Below are positions 1-6,484 of a stretch of DNA of 9,522 bases, piece by piece. The stretch is from assembly GCA_016840465.1 (NCBI GenBank), contig JAEOSH010000070.1:1-9522 (forward strand), given 5' to 3'. The notes under the pieces are model-generated. The model was not told where the DNA came from and did not search any database. It was given only the letters and a program-made list of their open reading frames with translations. Origin of the DNA: Candidatus Baldrarchaeum yapensis. Lineage in GTDB: Archaea; Asgardarchaeota; Baldrarchaeia; Baldrarchaeales; Baldrarchaeaceae. The position numbers and the translations under genes were made by a program. The stretch's first letter is position 1; each line of letters begins with the position of its first letter.

Positions 1-611
1 CTCTCCTCCAATAGCGATAGTATTTTTTCGTAATCTTCTCTTCCCGCTATACATCCTTGGTTTCTCGCATGGATGTGTGCCCAATCTATCACAGGGACTG
101 TTCGTGGGATCTCCTCGCACATGTTGATGACTTCTTCTAAAGTTCCGAGTTGTGACGTTTTACCGGTGGTCTCCGGACCGAGTAGTACGTCTGTTATACC
201 TTCGCGCTCGGCATTTTCGAGGACTTCTTTAAGGGCATCTATGCACATTTTAAGCGCCTCTTCTGGATTCTTTTCACCGTAATACCCTGGGTGGAACACC
301 ACCAGACGCGCGCCCATCCAGTGTGCCGCCTTTAGCGCATCGAACAACCTTTTCTTTGACTGTTCATATGTTGTCTTTTTATCAGAAGATAAATTTATGT
401 AGTACGGAGCATGTAGTGACAGAAGGACGTCGCATTTTTTCGCATTTTCGCCTAATATTCTTGCTTTCTCTTCTTTTATCCTTACCCCTCTCACCGCCTG
501 GTATTCGTAAGCGTCTAGGCCCTTTTCTATGAGGAAGAAGGGAACTTCCTCAGTTGGTCCTTTATATCCAATGGGGTTTCCGGCGGTGCCGAACCTGGGC
601 CTAGAAGTCAT
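1..611 (-). CDS. nfo: Endonuclease IV-like AP endonuclease (5' part, truncated by window edge)
   Basis: My own translation of the minus strand from ATG at 611 is open to the window edge (203 residues visible; family about 280). It looks like a TIM-barrel, zinc-dependent AP endonuclease of the endonuclease IV (Nfo) type, which incises DNA 5' of abasic sites in base excision repair. Seen: HAPYYINL with H67, VVFHPGYY with H107, GPETTGK with E147, and VIDWAHIHAR with D176, H179 and H181. The spacing of these residues resembles the first zinc ligands of E. coli Nfo. The C-terminal third lies outside the window. The start is supported by GAGGG ending 7 nt upstream; an in-frame ATG two codons earlier would sit directly on that motif. 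It begins 10 nt after the stop of the upstream CPBP gene on the same strand, so the two are probably co-transcribed. Archaeal paralogues of the fold can be sugar isomerases, but the HAPY and GPETTGK motifs favour the nuclease. Confidence 0.85.
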   Translation of the reverse strand, partial: MTSRPRFGTAGNPIGYKGPTEEVPFFLIEKGLDAYEYQAVRGVRIKEEKARILGENAKKCDVLLSLHAPYYINLSSDKKTTYEQSKKRLFDALKAAHWMGARLVVFHPGYYGEKNPEEALKMCIDALKEVLENAEREGITDVLLGPETTGKTSQLGTLEEVINMCEEIPRTVPVIDWAHIHARNQGCIAGREDYEKILSLLEE

Positions 612-621
612 ACTCATACCC

Positions 622-1449
622 TCAGATGAAAAGGGGTATTACTTGGTAGAGCACGTGTGAACATATGCATGGAAGGATTCTCCTATTTCTTAACTGATAT
701 AGGAGGCCGAGTAGCAGGTTTTCTATGAACATTGGTAGGAAAAGCCATAAAGCGTATGTGTACGAGAAGATTATAAACATAAGTGTTACGAGGAGGGAGG
801 AGAGCAGTAGCCCTTTTCTTTTCCCGCTGCTGTTTTCAAGTCCCTGCTGAATGAGTACACGTGCGAAGAACTCCTCTGAAATTGGTGTTATTAGGCCGGT
901 GCTTACCAAGAAAAGCGCGTAATCTTCAGGTTTTGCCGTCTTAAAAACTGTTTCCACGAATTCATAGAGAGGATACGGTGGTAATAATGTATCCTCCACC
1001 GTATAAATGACCCAAACGACCGCGATTAGAATCCCCGCCCAAACGATGCCGATGAGGATATCCGAAAGTAATGAGCGAGAGTCCTCATAGGATACTCCGA
1101 GCTCCTCCTTTTTGTTAATGTACCATGCTACTGGGATCAGCAGAACCGCCTTCGTTGCGGAGATGACAGAAAGAATTGCCAGGTCGGGTAGATCGAGTAC
1201 AAGCGGTCCATATAGTACTATTAGAATGTATGCGCATGAGTTTATGGCGACGAGTAGGAGTAAAAAGCCCAATATTAATGCTTTCAGGGAAGTTTTCCAG
1301 GTTAGGATTTTCGGTTCGACGGGAGTTGGGGGTTTAAACTGAGGGGGAGGAGTTTCTAGTGGCGTGTTGCAGATCGGGCAATACTTTATGGACGGGGCTC
1401 TGATTTCAGCGCCGCATTTTGGGCATATTCTTATTTGATCCGATGTCAC
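622..1449 (-). CDS. Zinc-ribbon CPBP-family intramembrane protease homologue
   Basis: 275 aa. The N-terminus is a zinc ribbon (C9-x2-C12, C24-x2-C27), then a proline-rich linker (about 31-47), then several hydrophobic helices (about 52-80, 88-110, 128-150, 178-190, 214-252). Near the C-terminus is the CPBP (CAAX protease and bacteriocin-processing) signature: EEFFAR (E192, E193, R197), then FSYTY, then CSHVLYQ with H265. The family comprises glutamate-dependent intramembrane proteases such as Rce1. Oddity: the second motif, normally FxxxH, reads F228-x3-Y232, so one of the expected active-site histidines is replaced by tyrosine and activity is uncertain. The GTG start at 1449 is preceded by GGAAGGT (1456-1462) at 6 nt. 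It is divergent from the zinc-ribbon/PH-like gene and co-directional with the endonuclease IV gene. The substrate is unknown. Confidence 0.85.
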   Translation of the reverse strand: MTSDQIRICPKCGAEIRAPSIKYCPICNTPLETPPPQFKPPTPVEPKILTWKTSLKALILGFLLLLVAINSCAYILIVLYGPLVLDLPDLAILSVISATKAVLLIPVAWYINKKEELGVSYEDSRSLLSDILIGIVWAGILIAVVWVIYTVEDTLLPPYPLYEFVETVFKTAKPEDYALFLVSTGLITPISEEFFARVLIQQGLENSSGKRKGLLLSSLLVTLMFIIFSYTYALWLFLPMFIENLLLGLLYQLRNRRILPCICSHVLYQVIPLFI

Positions 1450-1562
1450 GCCCGGACCTTCCTAATATTGTTCTCGGTAATTAATATGATGATGTTACAA
1501 GGCATTAAATATTCTTGCACGACTATAGTCCTTGGTCTTATTTCAAATTAACTCTTGGGCTG
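1450..1562. promoter_or_regulatory. Divergent intergenic promoter region
   Basis: AT-rich gap between the divergent CPBP and zinc-ribbon/PH-like genes. On the plus strand, CATTAAATATTC at 1503-1514 resembles an archaeal TATA box. It would place a transcript start near 1535-1540, downstream of the possible TTG start at 1515, which favours the ATG at 1563. On the minus strand, ATATTAATTA (1487-1478) is a weaker candidate for the CPBP gene and sits rather close to its SD motif. Confidence 0.35.
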
Positions 1563-3056
1563 ATGCTATTGAGGGTCACCAATGGCTTCGATGACTTATT
1601 ATGTGCAAAGACGAATTTAGAGATTTTCATTTGCTTAATGTGTGGAAGTATTCTCCGTAGCGGAGATGTTGATGTCAAGAAGAAAATGTACTTCTTATGC
1701 AAGAATTGTAATTCGAAATACGAGCGTTTGGGCGATCTTCCCGCGTGTAAGAGGTGTGGCTCCTCCCGTCTCCTTCTTCTCACAAGATATATAAAAACCT
1801 GCAAGTTTTGTGGATCGGAAAAAATACTTCCGTTATCTCAACTTAAGGCCCTCGTGTTGAAGCGAGCACGGCAGGTAATTGCGGTTGCTAGAGAGGTATT
1901 GAACTCGGTATCATCTCTTGTGCGAAGGTTTGAGAAAATAAAAGGAATTGCGTTGGAGGCGCGGTCTGCTGGTTTTCATCACTTCCCGATAATAGAATTG
2001 AGTTTAAAGAAATTTTCGGATAGATTACGCGATATAAAGTTGCTAATATCTCAGAAACTCCATAGGATACTTAACGACATGCTTGCGTGTGTGGAGTTTT
2101 TGGGGGGGAGTAATGGGGAGAAAATGGTGCTCGCGATGGAAAAGTCGAAAAGTCTAATCGATGAGATCGAGAATATCAAGAACGAGATAAGTAATGTTAA
2201 GGATAAACTGATGGGGGAACTTTTCGAGATTTCGATACCAATATACACGCTATACTATAACAGTCGTCTTTTTAGCAGGTATGGAAGGTTTATCCGTTTG
2301 CAAAACCATGAAAAACCGATATTTGTCCTTGATGGGATTCTAACCACGCGCTCTGACGGCAGAAAGAGTGTCTGTATGGTCATACTGACTAACATGAGGA
2401 TAATTGCACTTCAGATAGATAAGTACTATAAGGTGCCGAGGATATTTTGCGAGTATGAACTTATGTCGATCAAGGGAATGAGAGAGATGGGGGTGCTGAG
2501 AAGGATCCTTCTCCTGAAGTTCAGTAACGGGAGTGTGAAATTTCAGTCATCACCCGAAATTTTGAAATTGTTGCGTGAGTATATGGAAATTGCGCTCAAT
2601 TACGAAAATTATTCGATTAAAGAACCGTATAAGGAAGTATTTGACAAGATCACGGTATCTATCGAAGATTTGGACAAGATGATTGTCGAATTTGAAGAGA
2701 AGTTGAGAAATGCGCAGAAAGTGGGCACTAAGGAATCGAAAACAAAACACGATCGAATGGATACTAGCCGCGCAAAAACGAACCTAGTAAGAGAAGTTAA
2801 TGGGCGGAAGTCCTATCTGGAAATGCGGAAGAAGGAGTTAATATCACTACTGGAAGAACTGGAGCGAAAGTTCAAAGAGGGAATAATTTCTGTGGAGGAC
2901 TATTTCAGATACTATCGTACATGGATGGGGGAACTCTACTCCATAAATGCGCAACTTGGCGAATCGGACAAAACGTCGGAAGATAGTATGCATGGAAACT
3001 TAAATATTGTTTCTGAGAACAAGAAAGTGGGTAGTAATGAAGCAGACGACAAGTGA
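1563..3056 (+). CDS. Double zinc-ribbon, coiled-coil, GRAM/PH/GLUE-like protein with C-terminal hairpin; candidate ESCRT accessory subunit
   Basis: 497 aa from ATG 1563; an in-frame TTG at 1515 would give 513 aa and the residue numbers used here. Seen in order: zinc ribbon 1 (C40-x2-C43, C62-x2-C65), zinc ribbon 2 (C78-x2-C81, C96-x2-C99), long helical/coiled-coil stretch (about 110-235), a beta-rich segment (about 255-365) containing VLDGIL and MVILTNMRIIAL typical of GRAM/PH/GLUE folds, more helices (380-400), a charged linker, and a C-terminal helical hairpin (about 432-482) with LEELERKFKEGIISVEDYFRYY. That hairpin resembles the ones in Vps23 and Vps28 of this locus. Eukaryotic Vps36 combines a GLUE (PH-like) domain with zinc fingers, so a membrane/ubiquitin-binding adaptor for ESCRT is a reasonable inference, but no Vps36-type winged helices are seen. 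No strong SD precedes the start. The last 20 nt overlap the next gene. Alternative: an unrelated zinc-ribbon/bacterial-PH protein. Confidence 0.8.
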   Translation: MLLRVTNGFDDLLCAKTNLEIFICLMCGSILRSGDVDVKKKMYFLCKNCNSKYERLGDLPACKRCGSSRLLLLTRYIKTCKFCGSEKILPLSQLKALVLKRARQVIAVAREVLNSVSSLVRRFEKIKGIALEARSAGFHHFPIIELSLKKFSDRLRDIKLLISQKLHRILNDMLACVEFLGGSNGEKMVLAMEKSKSLIDEIENIKNEISNVKDKLMGELFEISIPIYTLYYNSRLFSRYGRFIRLQNHEKPIFVLDGILTTRSDGRKSVCMVILTNMRIIALQIDKYYKVPRIFCEYELMSIKGMREMGVLRRILLLKFSNGSVKFQSSPEILKLLREYMEIALNYENYSIKEPYKEVFDKITVSIEDLDKMIVEFEEKLRNAQKVGTKESKTKHDRMDTSRAKTNLVREVNGRKSYLEMRKKELISLLEELERKFKEGIISVEDYFRYYRTWMGELYSINAQLGESDKTSEDSMHGNLNIVSENKKVGSNEADDK

Positions 3057-3297
3057 GATAAAGGAGATTTTTAACTCAATAGAGCAGTCACTTATCGAGG
3101 GCTGGAATTTTCTCTTAACAGTAGGAACATATGCGGCTCTTTTTACAATGGGAATAGGCGCAATACTCTGGTTTTCCGGATTTGATACTGTAAAGGGTAA
3201 GAGAATGTTGCTCGGCGGGGTAATTTTATGCGCGGTAGTTCGCATCCTTGCAACAATTTCGCCAAGAGAACTGATCCAGGCAGTTTTAGGAAAGTAG
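3037..3297 (+). CDS. Small two-helix membrane protein of unknown function
   Basis: 86 aa from ATG 3037; an in-frame TTG at 3007 would add 10 residues. An amphipathic N-terminal helix (about 5-22) is followed by a transmembrane segment (about 23-46), a short basic loop with TVKGKR (51-56) and a second transmembrane segment (about 57-75). The hydrophobic-loop-hydrophobic plan with a basic loop and glycine-rich helices resembles TrbC/VirB2-type pilins and the small membrane subunits of archaeal DNA-import systems, but there is no specific motif, so this is only a topological resemblance. It overlaps the 3' end of the zinc-ribbon/PH-like gene by 20 nt, which suggests translational coupling. It meets the Vps25 gene tail to tail with a 13-nt gap. 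A membrane anchor working with the upstream protein is another possibility. Confidence 0.7.
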   Translation: MKQTTSEIKEIFNSIEQSLIEGWNFLLTVGTYAALFTMGIGAILWFSGFDTVKGKRMLLGGVILCAVVRILATISPRELIQAVLGK

Positions 3298-3310
3298 CAG
3301 AATACGAATA

Positions 3311-3934
3311 CTAAGGCACATGTATTTGTATAACAGACTTCTTCTTAATCCATCTAGCCTTACCCCTCTTGACAAGTATCTCGAACAACGTTAATACTTC
3401 GTCAAGCGGCATCTTCCTTAGTTCCTCGGGGCCCTCGGAGATAATAGTAAGTGGCGTCATCTCCAGCATGCCGTTCCTGATAGCATAATCGTATAACTCG
3501 TCAGCAAACTCCTCTAGGCTCTTCCAGAAAATTCTGATAGAAGTCTCACCGCGCCAGCGCGCGACACCGCTCTCCACCAAATACGCGAATATTTCCTTCA
3601 GATCCTCGCCACCTAACTTCGAAAACGGATACACCTTGGAGATCTTAGATATCGACAGCACATGCTCAAAGTGCGCCGCTGCCCACTTTACTAATAGATC
3701 TCCCCAGCTTTTGAGCCACGATTTGAGGTACATCTCTTGCTTTGGCCTAATGTACATCCACGGATACTCAACCCACTCTGGTAGTGCAAACTCGGTGCCT
3801 CTCTCCTCATGGATCCTTTCCGAAACTTTAACTCTTTGCACTTCGGCAACTTTAATATCAAGTTTACTCTCTTCATCTATCTCTTCTGTTTCTTCCTTTT
3901 TCTTCCCGCGAACCTTTTCTCTCTCGATATTCAT
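3311..3934 (-). CDS. vps25: ESCRT-II subunit Vps25-like
   Basis: 207 aa from ATG 3934. Residues about 1-50 are a highly charged, probably disordered extension. The rest fits Vps25, two tandem winged helices. Seen: VEYPWMY (55-61), comparable to the conserved PWQY near the Vps25 N-terminus, then KSWLKSWGDLLVKW (71-84), matching the eukaryotic segment with QLxxWxxLVLxF. GVARWRGETSIRIFWKSLEEF (123-143) matches the end of winged helix 1 and the linker to 2, and PLDEVLTLFEILVKRGKARWI (176-196) matches winged helix 2. In eukaryotes Vps25 is present twice in ESCRT-II and recruits the ESCRT-III subunit Vps20. The start is chosen because GAGG (3946-3943) lies 8 nt upstream and overlaps the Vps4 stop; in-frame ATG 3976 and TTG 3985 would instead overlap Vps4 by 32-41 nt. 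It follows Vps4 in one operon. Confidence 0.87.
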   Translation of the reverse strand: MNIEREKVRGKKKEETEEIDEESKLDIKVAEVQRVKVSERIHEERGTEFALPEWVEYPWMYIRPKQEMYLKSWLKSWGDLLVKWAAAHFEHVLSISKISKVYPFSKLGGEDLKEIFAYLVESGVARWRGETSIRIFWKSLEEFADELYDYAIRNGMLEMTPLTIISEGPEELRKMPLDEVLTLFEILVKRGKARWIKKKSVIQIHVP

Positions 3935-3942
3935 CCCCCAAA

Positions 3943-3946
3943 CCTC
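3943..3946 (-). promoter_or_regulatory. Ribosome binding site of vps25 overlapping the vps4 stop
   Basis: GAGG on the minus strand, 8 nt before the ATG at 3934 and overlapping the TGA of vps4 (3947-3945). It supports the shorter Vps25 start and suggests coupled translation of the pair. Confidence 0.5.
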
Positions 3947-5150
3947 ATGCAGAATATGCTCTCGCCCAATCTTCATATTTGGCAATTTCTTCCTTCGATA
4001 TCGATGGCTTTATTCTCTTAAGTGCCTCTAGAAAATCATCCATCGTAATGGGACGAATTTTCTCTGTCTTCAAAAGAAGTCCCTGCTCGTCGAGTTCCCT
4101 AATAGGGATCATCGCAGCCTCCCTGCATACTAAGGCAATATCCGCACCACTATACCCATCGGTTAATTCTGCAAGTTTGTCAAAATCAACTGAAGGATCG
4201 AGATCTAGACCACGTGTGTGAATCTTAAATATCTGAACCCTGGCATACTTATCGGGAGGCGGCACGTATATCCTACGCTCAAACCTCCTTCTCATTGCGG
4301 GATCTATCTCCCAAGGCCTGTTCGTTGCACCTATGACCACTATTCTTTCATCGGACTCCGACTTCAACCCATCCATCTCCAATAAAAACTGGGTCTTCAA
4401 CCTACGCTCCCCACCTATCTCGTCCTCCCTCCTCACGCTCGCAATAGAGTCTACCTCATCGATGAATATTATTGCCGGTTGCCTCTCCCTCGCTAAGGTG
4501 AACAACGTCTTAACAAGTTTTTCAGACTCCCCTAACCACTTAGACACGAGAGTTGCAGCATCCACGTTGAAAAATGTAGCATTGCACTCGGCGGCTACAG
4601 CCTTTGCCAGTAATGTCTTTCCACAACCGGGTGGGCCAAAAAGTAGTATTCCCTTCCACGGCCTCCTCGCGCCCTTGAATAGATCGGGACGTAGCATCGG
4701 AATTATTATCGCCTCCCTCAGAATGCCCTTCGCCTCTTCGAGATCTGCAATGTCATTAAAGGAAATCAACGGGCGCTCAGTTACTATTGCGGATTCTATG
4801 ATCTCAGAAAGCTGTTTCAAATCTTCTGGCAGTTCACTTGCCTTCTTTTCGGGTACTGGCATCCTTCTGGATACGTACCTCCTGAGTTCCTTGCAACGCT
4901 CTATATACTCTTGCGCGCGCTGATAATAGAGCGCCCTCAACTTGCGATTTTCTGTCAACTTTGCAAGTTGAAGTAACGTTTCCGCGGCCTTGAGGTAATA
5001 CTTGATCGACGCCTCATAATCTCCTTTCCGGTCGAGTTTTATTGCCATCTTCGCAAAATAAGACGCATAGTTTAGTAACTGGGCGCCCATATCTCTTCTC
5101 TCCGAGAAAATTTGCAATATACCCGTGTTTAATTCCGCAATAGTAAACAT
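3945..5150 (-). CDS. vps4: Vps4-like AAA ATPase with MIT domain
   Basis: 401 aa. An N-terminal MIT three-helix domain (about 25-92; AKMAIKLDRKGDYEASIKYY) is followed by a linker (93-125) and one AAA+ module. Walker A is GPPGCGKT (172-179), pore loop KWLGE (204-208), Walker B IIFIDE (227-232), sensor 1 GATN (274-277), arginine fingers in MRRRF (286-290), and IYVPPPD follows. A C-terminal helix KEEIAKYEDWARAY matches the Vps4 end. There is no room for the beta-domain insertion of eukaryotic Vps4, as in archaeal CdvC. It should disassemble ESCRT-III polymers by threading subunits, docking on their C-terminal MIM helices. Start: ATG 5150 has no SD but has an AAAAATACTA box 20-29 nt upstream, fitting a leaderless transcript. 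ATG 5090, with GGAG 7 nt upstream, gives a 381-aa protein with the MIT domain intact and is a real alternative. It is divergent from the ESCRT-III operon and upstream of vps25. Confidence 0.95.
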   Translation of the reverse strand: MFTIAELNTGILQIFSERRDMGAQLLNYASYFAKMAIKLDRKGDYEASIKYYLKAAETLLQLAKLTENRKLRALYYQRAQEYIERCKELRRYVSRRMPVPEKKASELPEDLKQLSEIIESAIVTERPLISFNDIADLEEAKGILREAIIIPMLRPDLFKGARRPWKGILLFGPPGCGKTLLAKAVAAECNATFFNVDAATLVSKWLGESEKLVKTLFTLARERQPAIIFIDEVDSIASVRREDEIGGERRLKTQFLLEMDGLKSESDERIVVIGATNRPWEIDPAMRRRFERRIYVPPPDKYARVQIFKIHTRGLDLDPSVDFDKLAELTDGYSGADIALVCREAAMIPIRELDEQGLLLKTEKIRPITMDDFLEALKRIKPSISKEEIAKYEDWARAYSA

Positions 5151-5156
5151 ATAAAG
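5149..5156 (+). promoter_or_regulatory. TATA box for the ESCRT-III/I/II operon
   Basis: ATATAAAG lies 39-46 nt before the GTG start at 5195. A transcript starting about 25 nt downstream (near 5178) would include the strong SD motif. It overlaps the first codon of vps4 on the other strand. Confidence 0.5.
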
Positions 5157-5169
5157 ATTTTACTTGTGT

Positions 5170-5179
5170 TAGTATTTTT
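5170..5179 (-). promoter_or_regulatory. TATA-like box for vps4-vps25
   Basis: The minus strand reads AAAAATACTA, centred about 25 nt before the ATG at 5150. This is the spacing expected for a leaderless archaeal transcript beginning at that ATG. The box lies back to back with the promoter of the opposite operon within 44 bp. Confidence 0.4.
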
Positions 5180-5180
5180 C

Positions 5181-5189
5181 GGAAGGAGG
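5181..5189 (+). promoter_or_regulatory. Strong ribosome binding site of the first ESCRT-III gene
   Basis: GGAAGGAGG, the best SD match in the window, sits 5 nt before GTG 5195 and 8 nt before GTG 5198. The in-frame ATG at 5216 is 26 nt away. It therefore decides for a GTG start. Confidence 0.7.
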
Positions 5190-5194
5190 CATCC

Positions 5195-5818
5195 GTGGTG
5201 CCCCTCTCAGATGCCATGAGGAAGTTCATAAGATGGCTTAAAGGCGTACCTAGTACTAGGAACCTATCGACACAATTGCACATTTTGTCAAAGAAACTCG
5301 AATTTCAAAGAAGAAAATTCGAGAGTGAGGCATACAAGTGCAGAGAAAAGGCCAAAAAGTACCGTATGGAGGGGGATTACGAAGCTGCAAAAACCTACGC
5401 AGAATACTACCTCAGGTACAAAAAATGGGCTCTCGGACTGGATATGTACCGACTACGCATGGATATGATCCTCGCAAAACTGCAACAGAGCCAGGCATTG
5501 GCAGATCTCGCCCAGATAATGCAAGATCTCAAGTACATACTGATGGGAGTAAAGGACTTGGTCAGTGCAACTGGCATCGCCGAAACGATTAGCGACGTTG
5601 AGAGAATAATGGGAGAGATAGATGTCGCGGCGGAAGTGGCAGGGAATAGCATAGAGAGAATCAGCGTGGATACAAAGGTGTCCCCCGATGAGGTGAATAA
5701 AGTACTTGCTGAAATAGACCAGGAGTTGGGTATAGAGACCGGAATGGCTCTCCCAGAGCCCGGAAAGAAAATAGAAGAATTAGAAAAGGAGATAAAGAAA
5801 CTTAAGGAAGAATTTTAA
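5195..5818 (+). CDS. ESCRT-III protein, Vps2/24/46-like class
   Basis: 207 aa, almost entirely helical. An N-terminal basic region (MRKFIRWLKG, 8-17) would face membrane. The long helical hairpin follows (about 22-100), with REKAKKYRMEGDYEAAKTYA at its turn, which matches the Snf7-fold pattern of A-x-x-Y-A-x-x-x-x-R-x-K seen in Vps2, Vps24 and Vps46. Shorter helices follow (100-155; IMGEIDVAAE), then a linker and a C-terminal helix (193-206) whose L-x2-E-I-x2-L-K pattern resembles a MIM1 motif for the Vps4 MIT domain. There is no winged helix as in CdvB. It would co-polymerise with the downstream ESCRT-III protein to constrict membrane. First gene of the plus-strand operon, 13 nt before the next. 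The split into Vps2/24/46 versus Vps20/32/60 class is by overall resemblance and is less certain than family membership. Confidence 0.88.
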   Translation: MVPLSDAMRKFIRWLKGVPSTRNLSTQLHILSKKLEFQRRKFESEAYKCREKAKKYRMEGDYEAAKTYAEYYLRYKKWALGLDMYRLRMDMILAKLQQSQALADLAQIMQDLKYILMGVKDLVSATGIAETISDVERIMGEIDVAAEVAGNSIERISVDTKVSPDEVNKVLAEIDQELGIETGMALPEPGKKIEELEKEIKKLKEEF

Positions 5819-5831
5819 GGAGTTGATGTAA

Positions 5832-6470
5832 ATGTCGTTCCTTAAGAGATTAAAGGGAGCCCTTACGGGAGGATCAAAAAAGAACATTGACCGCACGATC
5901 GCCGAACTAATGTCCGTTATCAACGTTTTGCAACTCCGAACCAAAGAACTGGAAAGACGAGCAATGGCGAGCAGAGAAAAGGCAAAGGAGTTCATAAGGG
6001 CAGGAAATAAGGTGCTTGCTCGTCATCACCTAAAGCGTTATGTGCGCTACTCAAAATATCTGGAACGGTACTATAAGTTTGCCGCAAACTTAGAGGATAC
6101 GATCATGGAGATAAAAACAGCCCAAGATGTTGTGCAACTCGAAAGAGCACTAGAAAAGGCATCTAACATCCTAGAAAAGACGAAAACATTTGTATCTCGG
6201 GAAAAGGCATTTGAGACCATGGGTAGGGTTCAAGGACTCTTTGAAGAAATAGAAACTGCCTCCGAAATCCTCAGTGGAGACATAGAAATACCAGGAGAGG
6301 AAGAGGAGGTTGAAAAGGAGTACGAAAAATTGCTAACCGAGATCACGCTCGAGGCAGAAGCTGAACTCCCACGGGTGGCAACCGCGGAAAAAGAAGTTGC
6401 CGTAGAAGATGAACTAAAAAAGGAAGTCGAGAAACTAAAGAAGGAGGAGGAAGAGAAAGAGAAGGAATGA
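5832..6470 (+). CDS. ESCRT-III protein, Vps20/32/60 (Snf7)-like class
   Basis: 212 aa. A basic amphipathic N-terminus (MSFLKRLKG) is followed by the Snf7 helical hairpin (about 17-95), containing KVLARHHLKRYVRYSKYLER (60-79), like the A-x-x-x-L-K-R-K-K-x-x-E segment of Snf7/CHMP4. Helices follow to about 147 (METMGRVQGLF-type segment at 130-137), then a strongly acidic tail. The last helix (192-203) reads E-x2-L-x2-E-V-x2-L-K, a MIM1-like pattern that differs from the consensus at the central arginine. The extreme C-terminus is a run of Glu/Lys. In eukaryotes this class is nucleated by ESCRT-II through Vps20 and forms the main filament. Start ATG 5832 has GGAG 9 nt upstream. Lies between the first ESCRT-III gene and vps23 in one operon (13- and 14-nt gaps). 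Confidence 0.9.
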   Translation: MSFLKRLKGALTGGSKKNIDRTIAELMSVINVLQLRTKELERRAMASREKAKEFIRAGNKVLARHHLKRYVRYSKYLERYYKFAANLEDTIMEIKTAQDVVQLERALEKASNILEKTKTFVSREKAFETMGRVQGLFEEIETASEILSGDIEIPGEEEEVEKEYEKLLTEITLEAEAELPRVATAEKEVAVEDELKKEVEKLKKEEEEKEKE

Positions 6471-6472
6471 AA

Positions 6473-6477
6473 GGGGG
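6473..6477 (+). promoter_or_regulatory. G-rich ribosome binding site fixing the TTG start of vps23
   Basis: GGGGG followed by ATGA; the ATG at 6478 is out of frame, and the in-frame TTG lies 7 nt beyond the G run. The same arrangement precedes vps22. Confidence 0.45.
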
Positions 6478-6484
6478 ATGACAA

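Noticed and set aside
1330-1360. Proline-rich TPPP/PPTP stretch in the CPBP protein as a possible PTAP-type ligand of the UEV domain
   Set aside because: No P-T/S-A-P motif is present; proline-rich linkers after zinc ribbons are common.
4333-4923. 196-aa plus-strand open frame inside vps4
   Set aside because: It is the antisense shadow of the AAA ATPase; the opposite strand carries all catalytic motifs, and this frame has no recognisable domain or SD.
5195-5470. Similarity between the GDYEAA turn of the first ESCRT-III protein and the GDYEAS turn of the Vps4 MIT domain, suggesting a duplicated MIT domain
   Set aside because: Both are helical hairpins with a common G-x-Y-x-x-A turn; the flanking residues do not align as one family, so convergence is more likely.
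6230-6484. Ser/Phe-rich minus-strand frame
   Set aside because: It is the complement of the Glu/Lys-rich tail of the second ESCRT-III protein, a usual artefact of GAA/GAG/AAG codons.
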